From the NCBI GenBank assembly GCA_022708005.1, contig JAKIZN010000086.1, positions 1 through 6,788 on the forward strand: 6,788 nucleotides of DNA, written 5' to 3'. Positions 1 through 6,682 of the stretch are shown piece by piece. Each line of letters opens with the position of its first letter. Positions within the stretch are counted from its first letter, which is position 1. This DNA comes from Bacteroidota bacterium. GTDB lineage: Bacteria > Bacteroidota > Ignavibacteria > Kapaibacteriales > UBA2268. The notes beneath the pieces were generated by a model. The model searched no databases, had not been told where the DNA came from, and saw only the letters and a list, made by a program, of their open reading frames with translations. The translations under genes were made by a program, and so were the position numbers.

Positions 1-293
1 GTAAATCCAAAGCCAGTGTAATTCCCATTTGTCAGCAAGTCCAAATCGTCATAATATTCTTGAGAATAATATTCAGTGTATGGGTCGAGAGTGGAAAGCA
101 TACCTTCGATGCCATTTCGCACCATAATTTCGGGGTCAATATCGATAACATAATTGTTTGCTATTTCTTTGAAAACAGCCGCGAAAATTTCAAAGGAACG
201 GGTAATTTTGAAATACTCGTTGTCGGTAAATCCCCAGAAAAGAAAAGCGCTGACCACAGAAATTGCAATCGCAGAATATATTTTACGTTTCAT
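1..293 (-). CDS. S41 family C-terminal processing peptidase, N-terminal part (cut by window edge)
   Basis: Only the first 97 codons are present; the gene runs off the left edge, so this is a window truncation and not a broken gene. The start is ATG at 293-291. Residues 1-20 are basic and then hydrophobic (MKRK followed by an Ala/Ile/Val/Phe-rich stretch ending FLFW), which suits a signal peptide or N-terminal anchor and a periplasmic location. Residues 34-97 match the conserved N-terminal region of CtpA/Prc-type peptidases: a helix with F..VF.EI.NNYV, then D(I/V)DPE, then GIEGMLSTLDPYTEYY at 61-76 and G.YTGFGF at 90-97. In the family a PDZ domain and the Ser/Lys catalytic domain follow, but they lie outside the window. 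Such enzymes trim the C-termini of exported proteins. It starts 21 bp after the glyS stop with no hairpin between, so it is probably co-transcribed with glyS. Its Shine-Dalgarno is weak (AAAG-like only). Confidence 0.88.
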   Translation of the reverse strand, partial: MKRKIYSAIAISVVSAFLFWGFTDNEYFKITRSFEIFAAVFKEIANNYVIDIDPEIMVRNGIEGMLSTLDPYTEYYSQEYYDDLDLLTNGNYTGFGF

Positions 294-314
294 AAGTAAC
301 TTTAAATTAAAAGG

Positions 315-1730
315 TTAAATTTTTTCAAATAAATACTGCTTAATCTTATCGGCGCTAATTCTAATTTGCTCCATAGAATCTCGCTCGCGAATAGTAACAG
401 TGCCATTTTCAAGAGTTTCGCCGTCAATAGTAACGCAGAACGGAGTGCCGATTTCATCTTGGCGGCGATACCGTCTACCGACAGCTCCAGATGTATCATA
501 TTGCGACTTAAAAGATTTACTCAAATCTTGATAAATTTCTTGAGCCTTCTCGGGCATGCCGTCCTTATTGACAAGTGGGAACACCGCAACTTTAATAGGC
601 GCAAGCTTAGGCGAAAACCGCATCACAACCCGTGTTTCTGATTTGCCATTTTCGTCGCTGACTGTTTCTTCATCATACGCATTGCACAAGAAAGCCATCA
701 AAGAGCGAGATACCCCGCCAGAAGTTTCTATAACATACGGCACAAAACGCTCGCCATTAACCGTATCCACATACTCTAACTTTTTCCCTGAGAACTCTTG
801 GTGCGCCTTTAAATCAAAATCTGTCCGCGAGTGTATGCCCTCTATTTCGCCGAAGCCGAACGGGAATTCAAACTCTATATCCACGGCGTAATTTGCGTAG
901 TGAGCTAATTTATTATGAACTTTCCATCTCATTTTTTCTGCTTTCATCCCGAGCGACAAATACCAATTCCATCGCTGCTCTTTCCAATATTCAAACCAAT
1001 CTTGCTCGCTGCCGGGTTTGATAAAATATTGCATTTCCATTTGCTCAAATTCGCGCGTGCGGAAGAGAAAATTTTTAGTATTTATTTCATTTCTAAAGGC
1101 TTTACCTATTTGTGCAATCCCAAATGGAACCTTTTGGCGACCAGTTTCCATTACATTTTTGAAATTAACAAATATGCCTTGCGCTGTTTCAGGACGTAGA
1201 TAAACAGCCGAACTCGAGTCTTCAATTGGACCAATGAATGTCTTGAACATAAGGTTGAAGTTCCGCACTTCAGTCCAATCTGTTGTGCCAGAAACAGGGT
1301 CGGGAATTTGATTATTTACGATTATATTATAAAAATCTGCTGGCTCCCGGGCTGCTTCGAGCTCTACCTCAATTTTCTCGGCAATGTCATTTTTCTTCTT
1401 CTTTTTCATTTTATCGATAAAATCTTCGATAAGGTTATCAGCTCTATGCCTTGCCTTGCTTGTTTTGTTATCTATCATAGGGTCGCTAAATTGCGAAGTA
1501 TGCCCGCTTGCGTCCCAAGTGCGTGGGTGCATCAAAATAGCCGCGTCGACCCCTTCGATATTGTCTCGAAAAGTCATTTCTCGCCACCAAGCATTTTTTA
1601 TATTTTGCAGCAGCTCAACTCCGAGCGGTCCATAATCCCAGCAACCATTAAGCCCCCCGTATATTTCAGAAGATTGGAATACAAAGCCTCGTCTTTTAGC
1701 TAGCGAAATAATTGTCTCTAATTTAAACAT
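315..1730 (-). CDS. glyS: Glycyl-tRNA synthetase, alpha2 (single-chain) type
   Basis: This is a cytosolic class II aminoacyl-tRNA synthetase that charges tRNA-Gly with glycine using ATP. The 471 residues are close to the usual length of the bacterial/eukaryotic homodimeric GlyRS and unrelated to the alpha2-beta2 enzyme of E. coli. Residues 14-49 hold the motif 1 region (RGFVFQSSEIYGG..G..DYGPLG). RPETAQG lies at 179-185. Motif 2 is FRNEI (212-216) followed by FRTREFEQME (223-232). Motif 3 is GVSRSLMAF (339-347), with the ATP-contacting Arg at 342. The anticodon-binding domain fills about 375-470 (APIKVAVFPL, GRRYRRQDEIGTPFCVTID). A lysine-rich stretch (K107, K109-113) sits in the insertion between motifs 1 and 2. 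The start is ATG at 1730-1728, just upstream of the conserved RGF segment. It has its own sigma70-like promoter upstream and probably leads a two-gene unit with the S41 peptidase gene. Confidence 0.97.
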   Translation of the reverse strand: MFKLETIISLAKRRGFVFQSSEIYGGLNGCWDYGPLGVELLQNIKNAWWREMTFRDNIEGVDAAILMHPRTWDASGHTSQFSDPMIDNKTSKARHRADNLIEDFIDKMKKKKKNDIAEKIEVELEAAREPADFYNIIVNNQIPDPVSGTTDWTEVRNFNLMFKTFIGPIEDSSSAVYLRPETAQGIFVNFKNVMETGRQKVPFGIAQIGKAFRNEINTKNFLFRTREFEQMEMQYFIKPGSEQDWFEYWKEQRWNWYLSLGMKAEKMRWKVHNKLAHYANYAVDIEFEFPFGFGEIEGIHSRTDFDLKAHQEFSGKKLEYVDTVNGERFVPYVIETSGGVSRSLMAFLCNAYDEETVSDENGKSETRVVMRFSPKLAPIKVAVFPLVNKDGMPEKAQEIYQDLSKSFKSQYDTSGAVGRRYRRQDEIGTPFCVTIDGETLENGTVTIRERDSMEQIRISADKIKQYLFEKI

Positions 1731-1755
1731 ACTTTAATCCGAAAAGTTATTATAA

Positions 1756-1784
1756 ATAATAGCAAAATTATGAAATAAAGTCAA
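1756..1784 (-). promoter_or_regulatory. Sigma70-like promoter of glyS
   Basis: Read on the minus strand, TTGACT (1784-1779) and TATTAT (1761-1756) are separated by exactly 17 nt. This would start transcription near 1749 and leave a leader of about 20 nt before the glyS ATG, too short for a T-box or riboswitch. The spacer also contains TAATTTTG (1770-1763), which fits the Bacteroidetes -7 box TAnnTTTG, but no TTTG lies at the right distance upstream of it. I therefore favour the sigma70 reading. The site lies between the terminator of the upstream peptidase gene and glyS, where a promoter is required. Sequence match only. Confidence 0.6.
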
Positions 1785-1826
1785 ATCTTTTAGCATAATA
1801 AATTGCTAAGCTAAATTATTTGGGAT

Positions 1827-1861
1827 AAAAAAAAGGCTGCACGTCTGATTGCTGTGCAGCC
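1827..1861 (-). terminator. Rho-independent terminator after the M13 peptidase gene
   Basis: On the minus strand a perfect 8-bp stem (GGCTGCAC at 1861-1854, pairing with GTGCAGCC at 1842-1835) encloses an 11-nt loop. It is followed at once by eight T (1834-1827). It starts 28 bp after the stop codon of the M13 peptidase gene and separates that gene from the glyS promoter. Stem, GC content and T-run are all typical of an intrinsic terminator. Confidence 0.88.
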
Positions 1862-1889
1862 ATATTTTTATGCTTAAATTTGCTCCAAA

Positions 1890-3953
1890 TTACCAAATTT
1901 TTATTCTATCTTCTGGCTTGCGATAGAGCTTTTCGCCTTCTTTTATGCCGAATGCGTCGTAAAACATAGGTATATTGGACATAACCGCGTTTACTCTTGC
2001 TATAGCTGGCGAGTGCACGTCTTCGCGTAATCTGCGTTTAAGTTCTTCGGGACGAGTGTTAGCTCTCCAAACTTGAGCCCAAGATAGCAAGAATCGCTGC
2101 GTAGGAGTAAATCCATCTATTTTCTCTGCTGGTGGATTAGCCTTGTTTGCTTTTTGAAGAGCAACGTAAGCAACTGTTATACCGCCCAAATCAGCAATAT
2201 TTTCGCCCAATGTCAATTCGCCATTGATTGTAAGTTCATCAATTACAACAAATTTATTGAATTGGTCTATTAGTGGTTGAGTTTGCTTTTTGAAATTCTC
2301 TGCATCGGCTGGAGTCCACCAATCGTTCAAGTTGCCATTTTTATCGTACTGTCTGCCTTGGTCATCAAAGCCGTGAGTCATTTCATGCCCAATTACAGCG
2401 CCTATACCGCCGTAATTTACGGCATCGTCTGCATCTTTGAAGAAGAAAGGTGGCTGCAAAATAGCTGCTGGAAAAACTATTTCATTCATATTAGGGCTAT
2501 AGTAAGCATTGACAGTTTGCGGAGTCATGTGCCATTCCGATTTATCGACTGGCTTGCCTATTTTGCTAATTGCATATTCAAAATCAAATTTATTTGAATT
2601 GATGATATTTTGCACATAATTATCTCGGGTAATTTCTAATTTAGAATAATCCCGCCATTTATCTGGATAGCCAACTTTCACTCCCATAGTGGCAAGTTTT
2701 TCTTGTGCTTTAGCTTTTGTTTCGTCGCTCATCCAAGTAAGCCCGTCAATTCTTTCAGCAAGAGCTAACCTTAAATTTTCAATAAGTTTAAGCATTTTTT
2801 GCTTTGATTCTGCCGGAAAGAATTTTTCTACATACAACTTTCCAACTTCTTCGCCAAGTGCGCCGTTAGTAGTAGCCAAAACTCGCTTCCAACGTGGGCG
2901 ATTTTGCTGCGCTCCCGAAAGGGTTTTGCTATAAAAATCAAAATTTTGATTGACAAAATCAGAGCTGAGATAGCTAGCAAAAGTATTAACTACATTCCAT
3001 TTCAAGTATATTTTCCAATCTTCAACCGATACTTCCGACATTACCTTGCTGATATATTTGAAAAAGTCAACTTGCCCAACGTTTATATCGCCCGGATTTT
3101 CTAATCCAATATTTTTAAAGTAAGCTATCCAATTGAATTTAGGCGACATTTTTTGCAATTGCTCTAAACTCATTTTGTTATAAACTTTATTCGGGTCTCG
3201 CATTGCAAGTAAAGTCATAGAAGCATTGGCAAGCTTTGTTTCAATGCTCATAACTTTTTTGGCATTTTCGCTTGAAGATTGTGGATTTTTGTCTAAAAGG
3301 TCAAACATTTTAGAAACGTGAATAACGTATTTATCCCTTATTTCCTTCGAGCGTGCATCGTTCAATACATAATAATCTCTATCGCCTAAGCCAAGTCCGC
3401 CTTGCCATAGCTGAGCAATGACCATCTCGCTGTTTTTTTCATCTTGTCCAGACCAAAACACAAATAACGGCGAGACGCCTTTTTGGTGCAAAGCCGCGAC
3501 TAAATTTTGTATATCTTCGATTGTATTAGCATTATCGATAGCGGCGAGTTCATTTTTCAGTGGATCAGCGCCAAGTTTTTCTATGGCAACAGAGTCCATA
3601 CCAGCGGCATAGAAATCGCCTATCAGCTGTTTAGATGAGCCTTTGGGAGCATTTTTAGTTGCCGATGTTTCTTCCATAATTGTTTTGAGTGCATCATTGC
3701 TTTGTTCTTGTAATTCATTAAAAGCGCCCCAGCGGGAATATTCTGGTGGGATTGGATTATTTTTTATCCAATTGCCGCTAGCATAATGGAAAAAATCATC
3801 GCCGGGAGCAACGGTAGAATCGATATTGTGAATATCAATAGCTGCCACGCTAGCCTTTTCTGGCTCAGCATTTTTGGAACAGCCTACAAAACCGCTAAAA
3901 GTGGCTGCAAATGCAGCTATTGCCACAACTTGCTTTTTAAAAAGACCTTTCAT
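1890..3953 (-). CDS. M13 family zinc metallopeptidase (PepO/neprilysin-like), probable lipoprotein
   Basis: This is a complete 687-residue M13 endopeptidase, the usual length for bacterial members, which cut oligopeptides outside the cytoplasm. The N-terminus is a lipoprotein signal: MKGLFKKQ, a hydrophobic stretch to residue 23, and FVGC with the lipidated Cys at 25. Residues 40-420 form the M13 N-terminal domain (PGDDFFHYASGNWI at about 51-64; GLGLGDRDYY). The catalytic domain has NAYY at 482-485 for substrate binding, HEMTH at 523-527 (zinc ligands H523 and H527, catalytic E524), and ENIAD at 584-588 (zinc ligand E584, supporting D588). H647 and R653 match the neprilysin active-site His and Arg. 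All key residues are present, so it should be active. The C-terminus ends in KIW, resembling the family's usual C.xW ending but lacking Cys. The start is supported by AAAGG (3967-3963) 9 nt upstream. It appears to be monocistronic, with its own promoter region and terminator. Confidence 0.95.
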   Translation of the reverse strand: MKGLFKKQVVAIAAFAATFSGFVGCSKNAEPEKASVAAIDIHNIDSTVAPGDDFFHYASGNWIKNNPIPPEYSRWGAFNELQEQSNDALKTIMEETSATKNAPKGSSKQLIGDFYAAGMDSVAIEKLGADPLKNELAAIDNANTIEDIQNLVAALHQKGVSPLFVFWSGQDEKNSEMVIAQLWQGGLGLGDRDYYVLNDARSKEIRDKYVIHVSKMFDLLDKNPQSSSENAKKVMSIETKLANASMTLLAMRDPNKVYNKMSLEQLQKMSPKFNWIAYFKNIGLENPGDINVGQVDFFKYISKVMSEVSVEDWKIYLKWNVVNTFASYLSSDFVNQNFDFYSKTLSGAQQNRPRWKRVLATTNGALGEEVGKLYVEKFFPAESKQKMLKLIENLRLALAERIDGLTWMSDETKAKAQEKLATMGVKVGYPDKWRDYSKLEITRDNYVQNIINSNKFDFEYAISKIGKPVDKSEWHMTPQTVNAYYSPNMNEIVFPAAILQPPFFFKDADDAVNYGGIGAVIGHEMTHGFDDQGRQYDKNGNLNDWWTPADAENFKKQTQPLIDQFNKFVVIDELTINGELTLGENIADLGGITVAYVALQKANKANPPAEKIDGFTPTQRFLLSWAQVWRANTRPEELKRRLREDVHSPAIARVNAVMSNIPMFYDAFGIKEGEKLYRKPEDRIKIW

Positions 3954-3987
3954 TTTGAGAAACCTTTAATTAAAAAAATCAAAAAAT

Positions 3988-4009
3988 ATTATAATATATA
4001 CGTTACGTA
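3988..4009 (-). promoter_or_regulatory. Probable promoter (-10) and small palindrome upstream of the M13 peptidase gene
   Basis: The 57 bp between the upstream terminator and this gene are very AT-rich. On the minus strand a consensus TATAAT lies at 3993-3988, giving an expected start near 3981 and a leader of about 28 nt. No convincing -35 is seen at 16-18 nt spacing (TTATTT is the best). Just upstream of the -10, at 3999-4009, lies the 11-bp palindrome TACGTTACGTA (5-bp arms, 1-nt centre), the most GC-containing stretch here and positioned like an operator. The -10 match may be chance in such AT-rich DNA. Confidence 0.4.
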
Positions 4010-4010
4010 A

Positions 4011-4055
4011 AAATAAATAAAAAGTTTCGAAAAAGCGAGCTTTACGAAACTTTTT
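4011..4055 (-). terminator. Rho-independent terminator after the U32-family gene
   Basis: Two 11-bp arms pair perfectly (AAAAAGTTTCG at 4019-4029 with CGAAACTTTTT at 4045-4055). Within the loop, AAAG and CTTT can pair further to leave a CGAG tetraloop, with a small internal bulge. On the minus strand the stem begins 20 bp after the stop of the U32-family gene and runs into a T-rich tract (TTTTTATTTATTT). The arms' own A/T ends make it potentially bidirectional, but no plus-strand gene reads into it. Confidence 0.82.
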
Positions 4056-4074
4056 TACTTGCAGGATACTGCAA

Positions 4075-5313
4075 TTAAGCATCAACAAACTTATAAACCT
4101 TATCGTTAGCTCGCAGGACTTCGGAAGTAGGAATAGAGCAAAGCTGCCCTTTGGTAGCAGTGCCTATTTGCTTATCTTCGAGCCTGATCTCAGATATTTT
4201 TTGCTCGGAGACTCCTGTTTTATTGCCGATTACCATAATATCGTCGCCTAATGATAGCTCGCCAGCTTGCACAAGTATTGCGGCAACTTTCGCCTTTGGA
4301 TAATAATTTTGGACATATCCGATATATACTTTTTTCTTAGTGGCAGATGAGCCATATTGCGAGTTCCATTCGCCTATAGTTTGCCCGAGATAATACCCGT
4401 CCCAAAATCCACGATTAAATACTTCCGCCAGCCGCTCACGCCAATTCTCAATTTTTTCTAAAGTATAAGTCCCGTCAAGCACAGCATCAGCTGCTTCTTT
4501 ATAGCATTCCACTACCCTTTTGACATATTCCGGCGAGCGTCCGCGTCCTTCAATTTTAAGTATGCTTACTCCCGCGTCGATAATTTTATCGAGAAATCCG
4601 ATAGTAGCCAAATCTTTAGGAGACATTATATATTCGTTATCGACTTCAAGCTCGTAGCCTTGCTCCTTTTCGGTAACGATATATTTTCTGCGGCATATTT
4701 GCAAGCATTCGCCACGATTTGCCGAATGGTCTTGTGTGTGGAGGCTCAAGTAGCATTTTCCAGATATAGCCATGCACAGCGCCCCATGCCCAAATATCTC
4801 TATTTTAATAAGTTCGCCGCTTGGTCCTTTTATTTGGCTTCGTTTAATTTCCTGAGTAATCAGCTTCACTTGGTCAAGCGACAATTCACGAGCCAGCACC
4901 ATAACGTCGGCAAATTGTGCAAAAAATTTAACCGCTTCAATATTCGAGATATTTAATTGCGTAGAGCAGTGAACGGTCAGCCCACGCTGGCGAGCCTCGC
5001 TAATAACAGCAATATCGGAAGCGATAATTGCATTTATTCCCGCAGATTTCGCCGCGTCTAATACTTGCTTCATATAAGCAATATCGCTATCATAAATAAC
5101 AGTATTAACAGTAAGATAGGTTTTAACGTTGTTTTCTGATGCAATTTTTTGAATTTCGAGTAAATCTTCGATGGTGAAATTGAATGATGATTTGGAACGC
5201 ATATTCAAATTGCCCGCACCGAAGTAGATTGAGCTGGCGCCTGCTTGCAAAGCAGCAGCAAGCGACTCGAAAGAGCCAACAGGCGCCGTAATTTCAAAGC
5301 TTTTTGCTGACAT
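4075..5313 (-). CDS. U32 family protein, TrhP/YegQ-like (probable tRNA U34 hydroxylation enzyme)
   Basis: The 412-residue protein belongs to the family named peptidase U32. Characterised relatives (E. coli TrhP/YegQ, RlhA, UbiU/V) are oxygen-independent hydroxylation enzymes carrying iron-sulfur clusters, not proteases. Residues 5-320 form the TIM-barrel-like U32 domain, starting EITAPVGSFESLAAALQAGASSIYFGAG. The signature EIFGHGALCMAISGKCYLS is at 172-190. Four cysteines in the family cluster arrangement are C180, C187, C203 and C207 (GALCMA.SG.C.LS, then NRGECLQICR). SPKDL and ILKIEGRGRSPEYV follow, and a beta-barrel C-terminal domain fills about 328-410 (VYIGYVQNYYPKAKVAA...GDDIMVIG). Length and C-terminal barrel resemble TrhP and the B. 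subtilis YrrO type; the longer RlhA (23S rRNA) is less likely. Assignment of the RNA substrate is inference. The ATG lies 2 bp after the stop of the thioredoxin gene (TAA-AT-ATG), so translation is probably coupled. No signal peptide: cytosolic. Confidence 0.9.
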   Translation of the reverse strand: MSAKSFEITAPVGSFESLAAALQAGASSIYFGAGNLNMRSKSSFNFTIEDLLEIQKIASENNVKTYLTVNTVIYDSDIAYMKQVLDAAKSAGINAIIASDIAVISEARQRGLTVHCSTQLNISNIEAVKFFAQFADVMVLARELSLDQVKLITQEIKRSQIKGPSGELIKIEIFGHGALCMAISGKCYLSLHTQDHSANRGECLQICRRKYIVTEKEQGYELEVDNEYIMSPKDLATIGFLDKIIDAGVSILKIEGRGRSPEYVKRVVECYKEAADAVLDGTYTLEKIENWRERLAEVFNRGFWDGYYLGQTIGEWNSQYGSSATKKKVYIGYVQNYYPKAKVAAILVQAGELSLGDDIMVIGNKTGVSEQKISEIRLEDKQIGTATKGQLCSIPTSEVLRANDKVYKFVDA

Positions 5314-5315
5314 AT

Positions 5316-5810
5316 TTATTTAGCTGCTTTCTTGATTTCATCGAATAATTTATTTTCGTCGCCCGGTGCATAACCATTATGCTCCCATACGATTTCGCCT
5401 TCGCCATTCAGCAGAAAAGTATGCGGCGGATTATTCACATTCATTGCCCGCTTAAAATCTTGATTTTCATCTAAATAAACTTCAAATTCCCAGCCTTTTG
5501 ATTTAACAAATGGCGCTACTCGCTTGCTGGAACGAGAATCATCAAGCGATACAGCAATATATTTAACGCCTGTTTGCTCTTGCCAATCTTGCAAATTTTC
5601 GTTGATAGCGGCGAGTTCTTCCATGCAAGGCTTGCACCAAGTTGCCCAAAAAGCTATAACTATGGGTTTATCGTCGTTAGTAAATGTGCTCGTGCTTACC
5701 GTATTTCCCTTGAGATCTTTGACGTTAGCAACAGGCAATTTAGATTTTTCTTGTGCGGCAGAGACTCCCATAATCAAAATAAGAGCCAGCACATAAATTA
5801 ATTGTTTCAT
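5316..5810 (-). CDS. TlpA-like exported thioredoxin-fold protein
   Basis: A 164-residue thioredoxin-fold protein. Residues 1-19 are a Sec signal peptide (MKQ, hydrophobic LIYVLALILIMG, cleavage likely after SAA at 17-19), so the mature protein is extracytoplasmic. AFWATWCKPCMEEL follows, with the redox pair C59 and C62 in a WCKPC motif typical of TlpA/ResA proteins. The cis-proline loop is NNPPHTFLL (P129), and the last strand is GEIVWEHNGYAPGD at about 138-151. Such proteins usually reduce disulfides in apocytochromes or other envelope proteins; the partner cannot be read from the sequence. The start is well supported by AAAAGG (5823-5818) 7 nt upstream of ATG. It is the first gene of a two-gene unit with the U32-family gene, 2 bp apart, and is divergent from the T9SS cargo gene. 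Confidence 0.92.
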   Translation of the reverse strand: MKQLIYVLALILIMGVSAAQEKSKLPVANVKDLKGNTVSTSTFTNDDKPIVIAFWATWCKPCMEELAAINENLQDWQEQTGVKYIAVSLDDSRSSKRVAPFVKSKGWEFEVYLDENQDFKRAMNVNNPPHTFLLNGEGEIVWEHNGYAPGDENKLFDEIKKAAK

Positions 5811-5905
5811 TTTTTTACCTTTTATTTGTAACTTTTTAGTAAATTAATTGTCTTAATAATTACAAAATTAATAAATATTTTACTTTATATAAGGACGAAT
5901 TTATC
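5811..5905. promoter_or_regulatory. Divergent promoter region between the thioredoxin and T9SS cargo genes
   Basis: These 95 bp separate two divergently transcribed genes, so both promoters should lie here. The region is extremely AT-rich. On the minus strand, TAATTTTG (5870-5863) fits the Bacteroidetes -7 box TAnnTTTG, and TTGTAA (5865-5860) is a possible -35 with TACTAA 18 nt further on. On the plus strand, TTGTCT (5848-5853) followed 18 nt later by TAAATA is a poor candidate. Both genes have readable Shine-Dalgarno sites at the edges: AAAAGG at 5823-5818 (minus) and AAGGA at 5891-5895 (plus, 10 nt from ATG). The presence of promoters is a safe inference from gene orientation; their exact boxes are not. 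Confidence 0.45.
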
Positions 5906-6625
5906 ATGAAAAAGGTTAACATACTAATTTTGGCGATAATGATGCTCTTTGGATTAGCTAATATATCTTATGCTACAAGTAGCTTTGAAATTATTGAAAA
6001 TCCAGAGGTAGTCAATGAGCCAAGCCCATTCACTGGCGAAGTAGTTGCAGATTTCGATTTCAAAAACAATTCTAAACAAACGAAAACAGTGGTGCCCAGC
6101 ATCATTGTCGATAAAATAACAAACGGGCATAAAGTTGCCGTTTGCTTGTATTATTGCTTTGCTTATACGTCTGAGGATTGGACTACCGACGAAAGCGTTG
6201 ATATGCCAAGCGACTCTAAAATGTCGGAGATTTTAGGCTTTAAGCCAACTGCCCATTGCATGCCAAACGCAGCTGAAGGGCAAACAAAAGTGCGTTTTCG
6301 CTTTGCAGATGCCAATTTCCCAGAAGATTATATCGATATTCCAATGACATTCAATTTCGGAATAACGGGGGTTGACGATGTTAAGCCAAAGGAATTTGTC
6401 GTAGCATATCCTAACCCTACAAATGGCGTTTTGAGCGTTTATTCGGAAGTTTTGGATATTGAAAGCATCAAAATATTTGATGTAAGCGGCAAAGAAATGA
6501 TAAGCGAAACTGCCACAAATAATTACAAAACATTGGATTTATCGTCGCTCGCCAAAGGTAGCTACGTTATGCGAATTAGCTTATCAGACGGCACGATAAA
6601 ATCACAATCTGTAATTATCGAATAA
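5906..6625 (+). CDS. Secreted protein with T9SS type A C-terminal sorting domain; N-terminal domain unknown
   Basis: A 239-residue protein with a Sec signal peptide (MKKVN, hydrophobic core to about 18, likely cleavage after SYA at 21-23). Residues about 165-239 are a T9SS type A sorting domain: FVVAYPNPTNGVLSVYS (YPNP at 168-171), IKIFDVSGKEM, LDLSSLAKGSYVMRIS, and the basic/hydrophobic ending SQSVIIE. This predicts Sec export, then passage through the type IX system to the surface or medium, usually with removal of the sorting domain. The middle, about 24-160, is rich in predicted beta-strands and I do not recognise a named family. It has C80 and C84 (CLYYC), C118 (AHCMP), and a stretch VRFRFADANFPEDYIDIPMTFN resembling small beta-sandwich cargo modules of this phylum. 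No catalytic motif is visible. It stands alone on the plus strand with AAGGA 10 nt before the ATG. The T9SS machinery is not in the window. Confidence 0.9.
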   Translation: MKKVNILILAIMMLFGLANISYATSSFEIIENPEVVNEPSPFTGEVVADFDFKNNSKQTKTVVPSIIVDKITNGHKVAVCLYYCFAYTSEDWTTDESVDMPSDSKMSEILGFKPTAHCMPNAAEGQTKVRFRFADANFPEDYIDIPMTFNFGITGVDDVKPKEFVVAYPNPTNGVLSVYSEVLDIESIKIFDVSGKEMISETATNNYKTLDLSSLAKGSYVMRISLSDGTIKSQSVIIE

Positions 6626-6632
6626 TTTTTTT
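6594..6632 (+). terminator. Weak candidate terminator overlapping the end of the T9SS cargo gene
   Basis: CGATAA (6594-6599) can pair with TTATCG (6615-6620) across a 15-nt loop. The stop codon and then seven T (6626-6632) follow. The stem is short and AT-rich and the T-run begins 5 nt after it, so it is at best a weak intrinsic terminator. Hairpins that overlap the final codons are not rare in AT-rich genomes. The stronger palindrome at 6683-6715 could instead end or protect the transcript. Confidence 0.28.
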
Positions 6633-6682
6633 ATCCCAAATAGTTCAATAGAAACTTTACTATTGTCTATTTGCTGTATTCC

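Noticed and set aside
60..299. 79-codon open frame on the plus strand
   Set aside because: It lies antisense to the clearly conserved N-terminal region of the S41 peptidase and has no recognisable motif or Shine-Dalgarno.
302..499. 65-codon minus-strand frame inside the 3' end of glyS
   Set aside because: It is an out-of-frame reading of the GlyRS anticodon-binding domain, which is intact in its own frame.
1395..1412. Possible frameshift or slippage site at the lysine-rich run of GlyRS
   Set aside because: The run mixes AAA and AAG codons and the reading frame is intact on both sides with all motifs in one frame; it reads as a normal charged insertion loop.
1308..1703. Plus-strand open frames of up to 131 codons opposite glyS
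   Set aside because: They are antisense to the conserved catalytic core of GlyRS; the protein sequences resemble no family. The same applies to plus-strand frames opposite the M13, U32 and thioredoxin genes.
1731..1755. Possible T-box or glycine riboswitch in the glyS leader
   Set aside because: The predicted leader is about 20 nt, far too short for either, and no conserved element is visible.
6646..6665. 6-bp inverted repeat CAATAG / CTATTG with an 8-nt loop
   Set aside because: Short, AT-rich and without a T-run; expected by chance in this composition.
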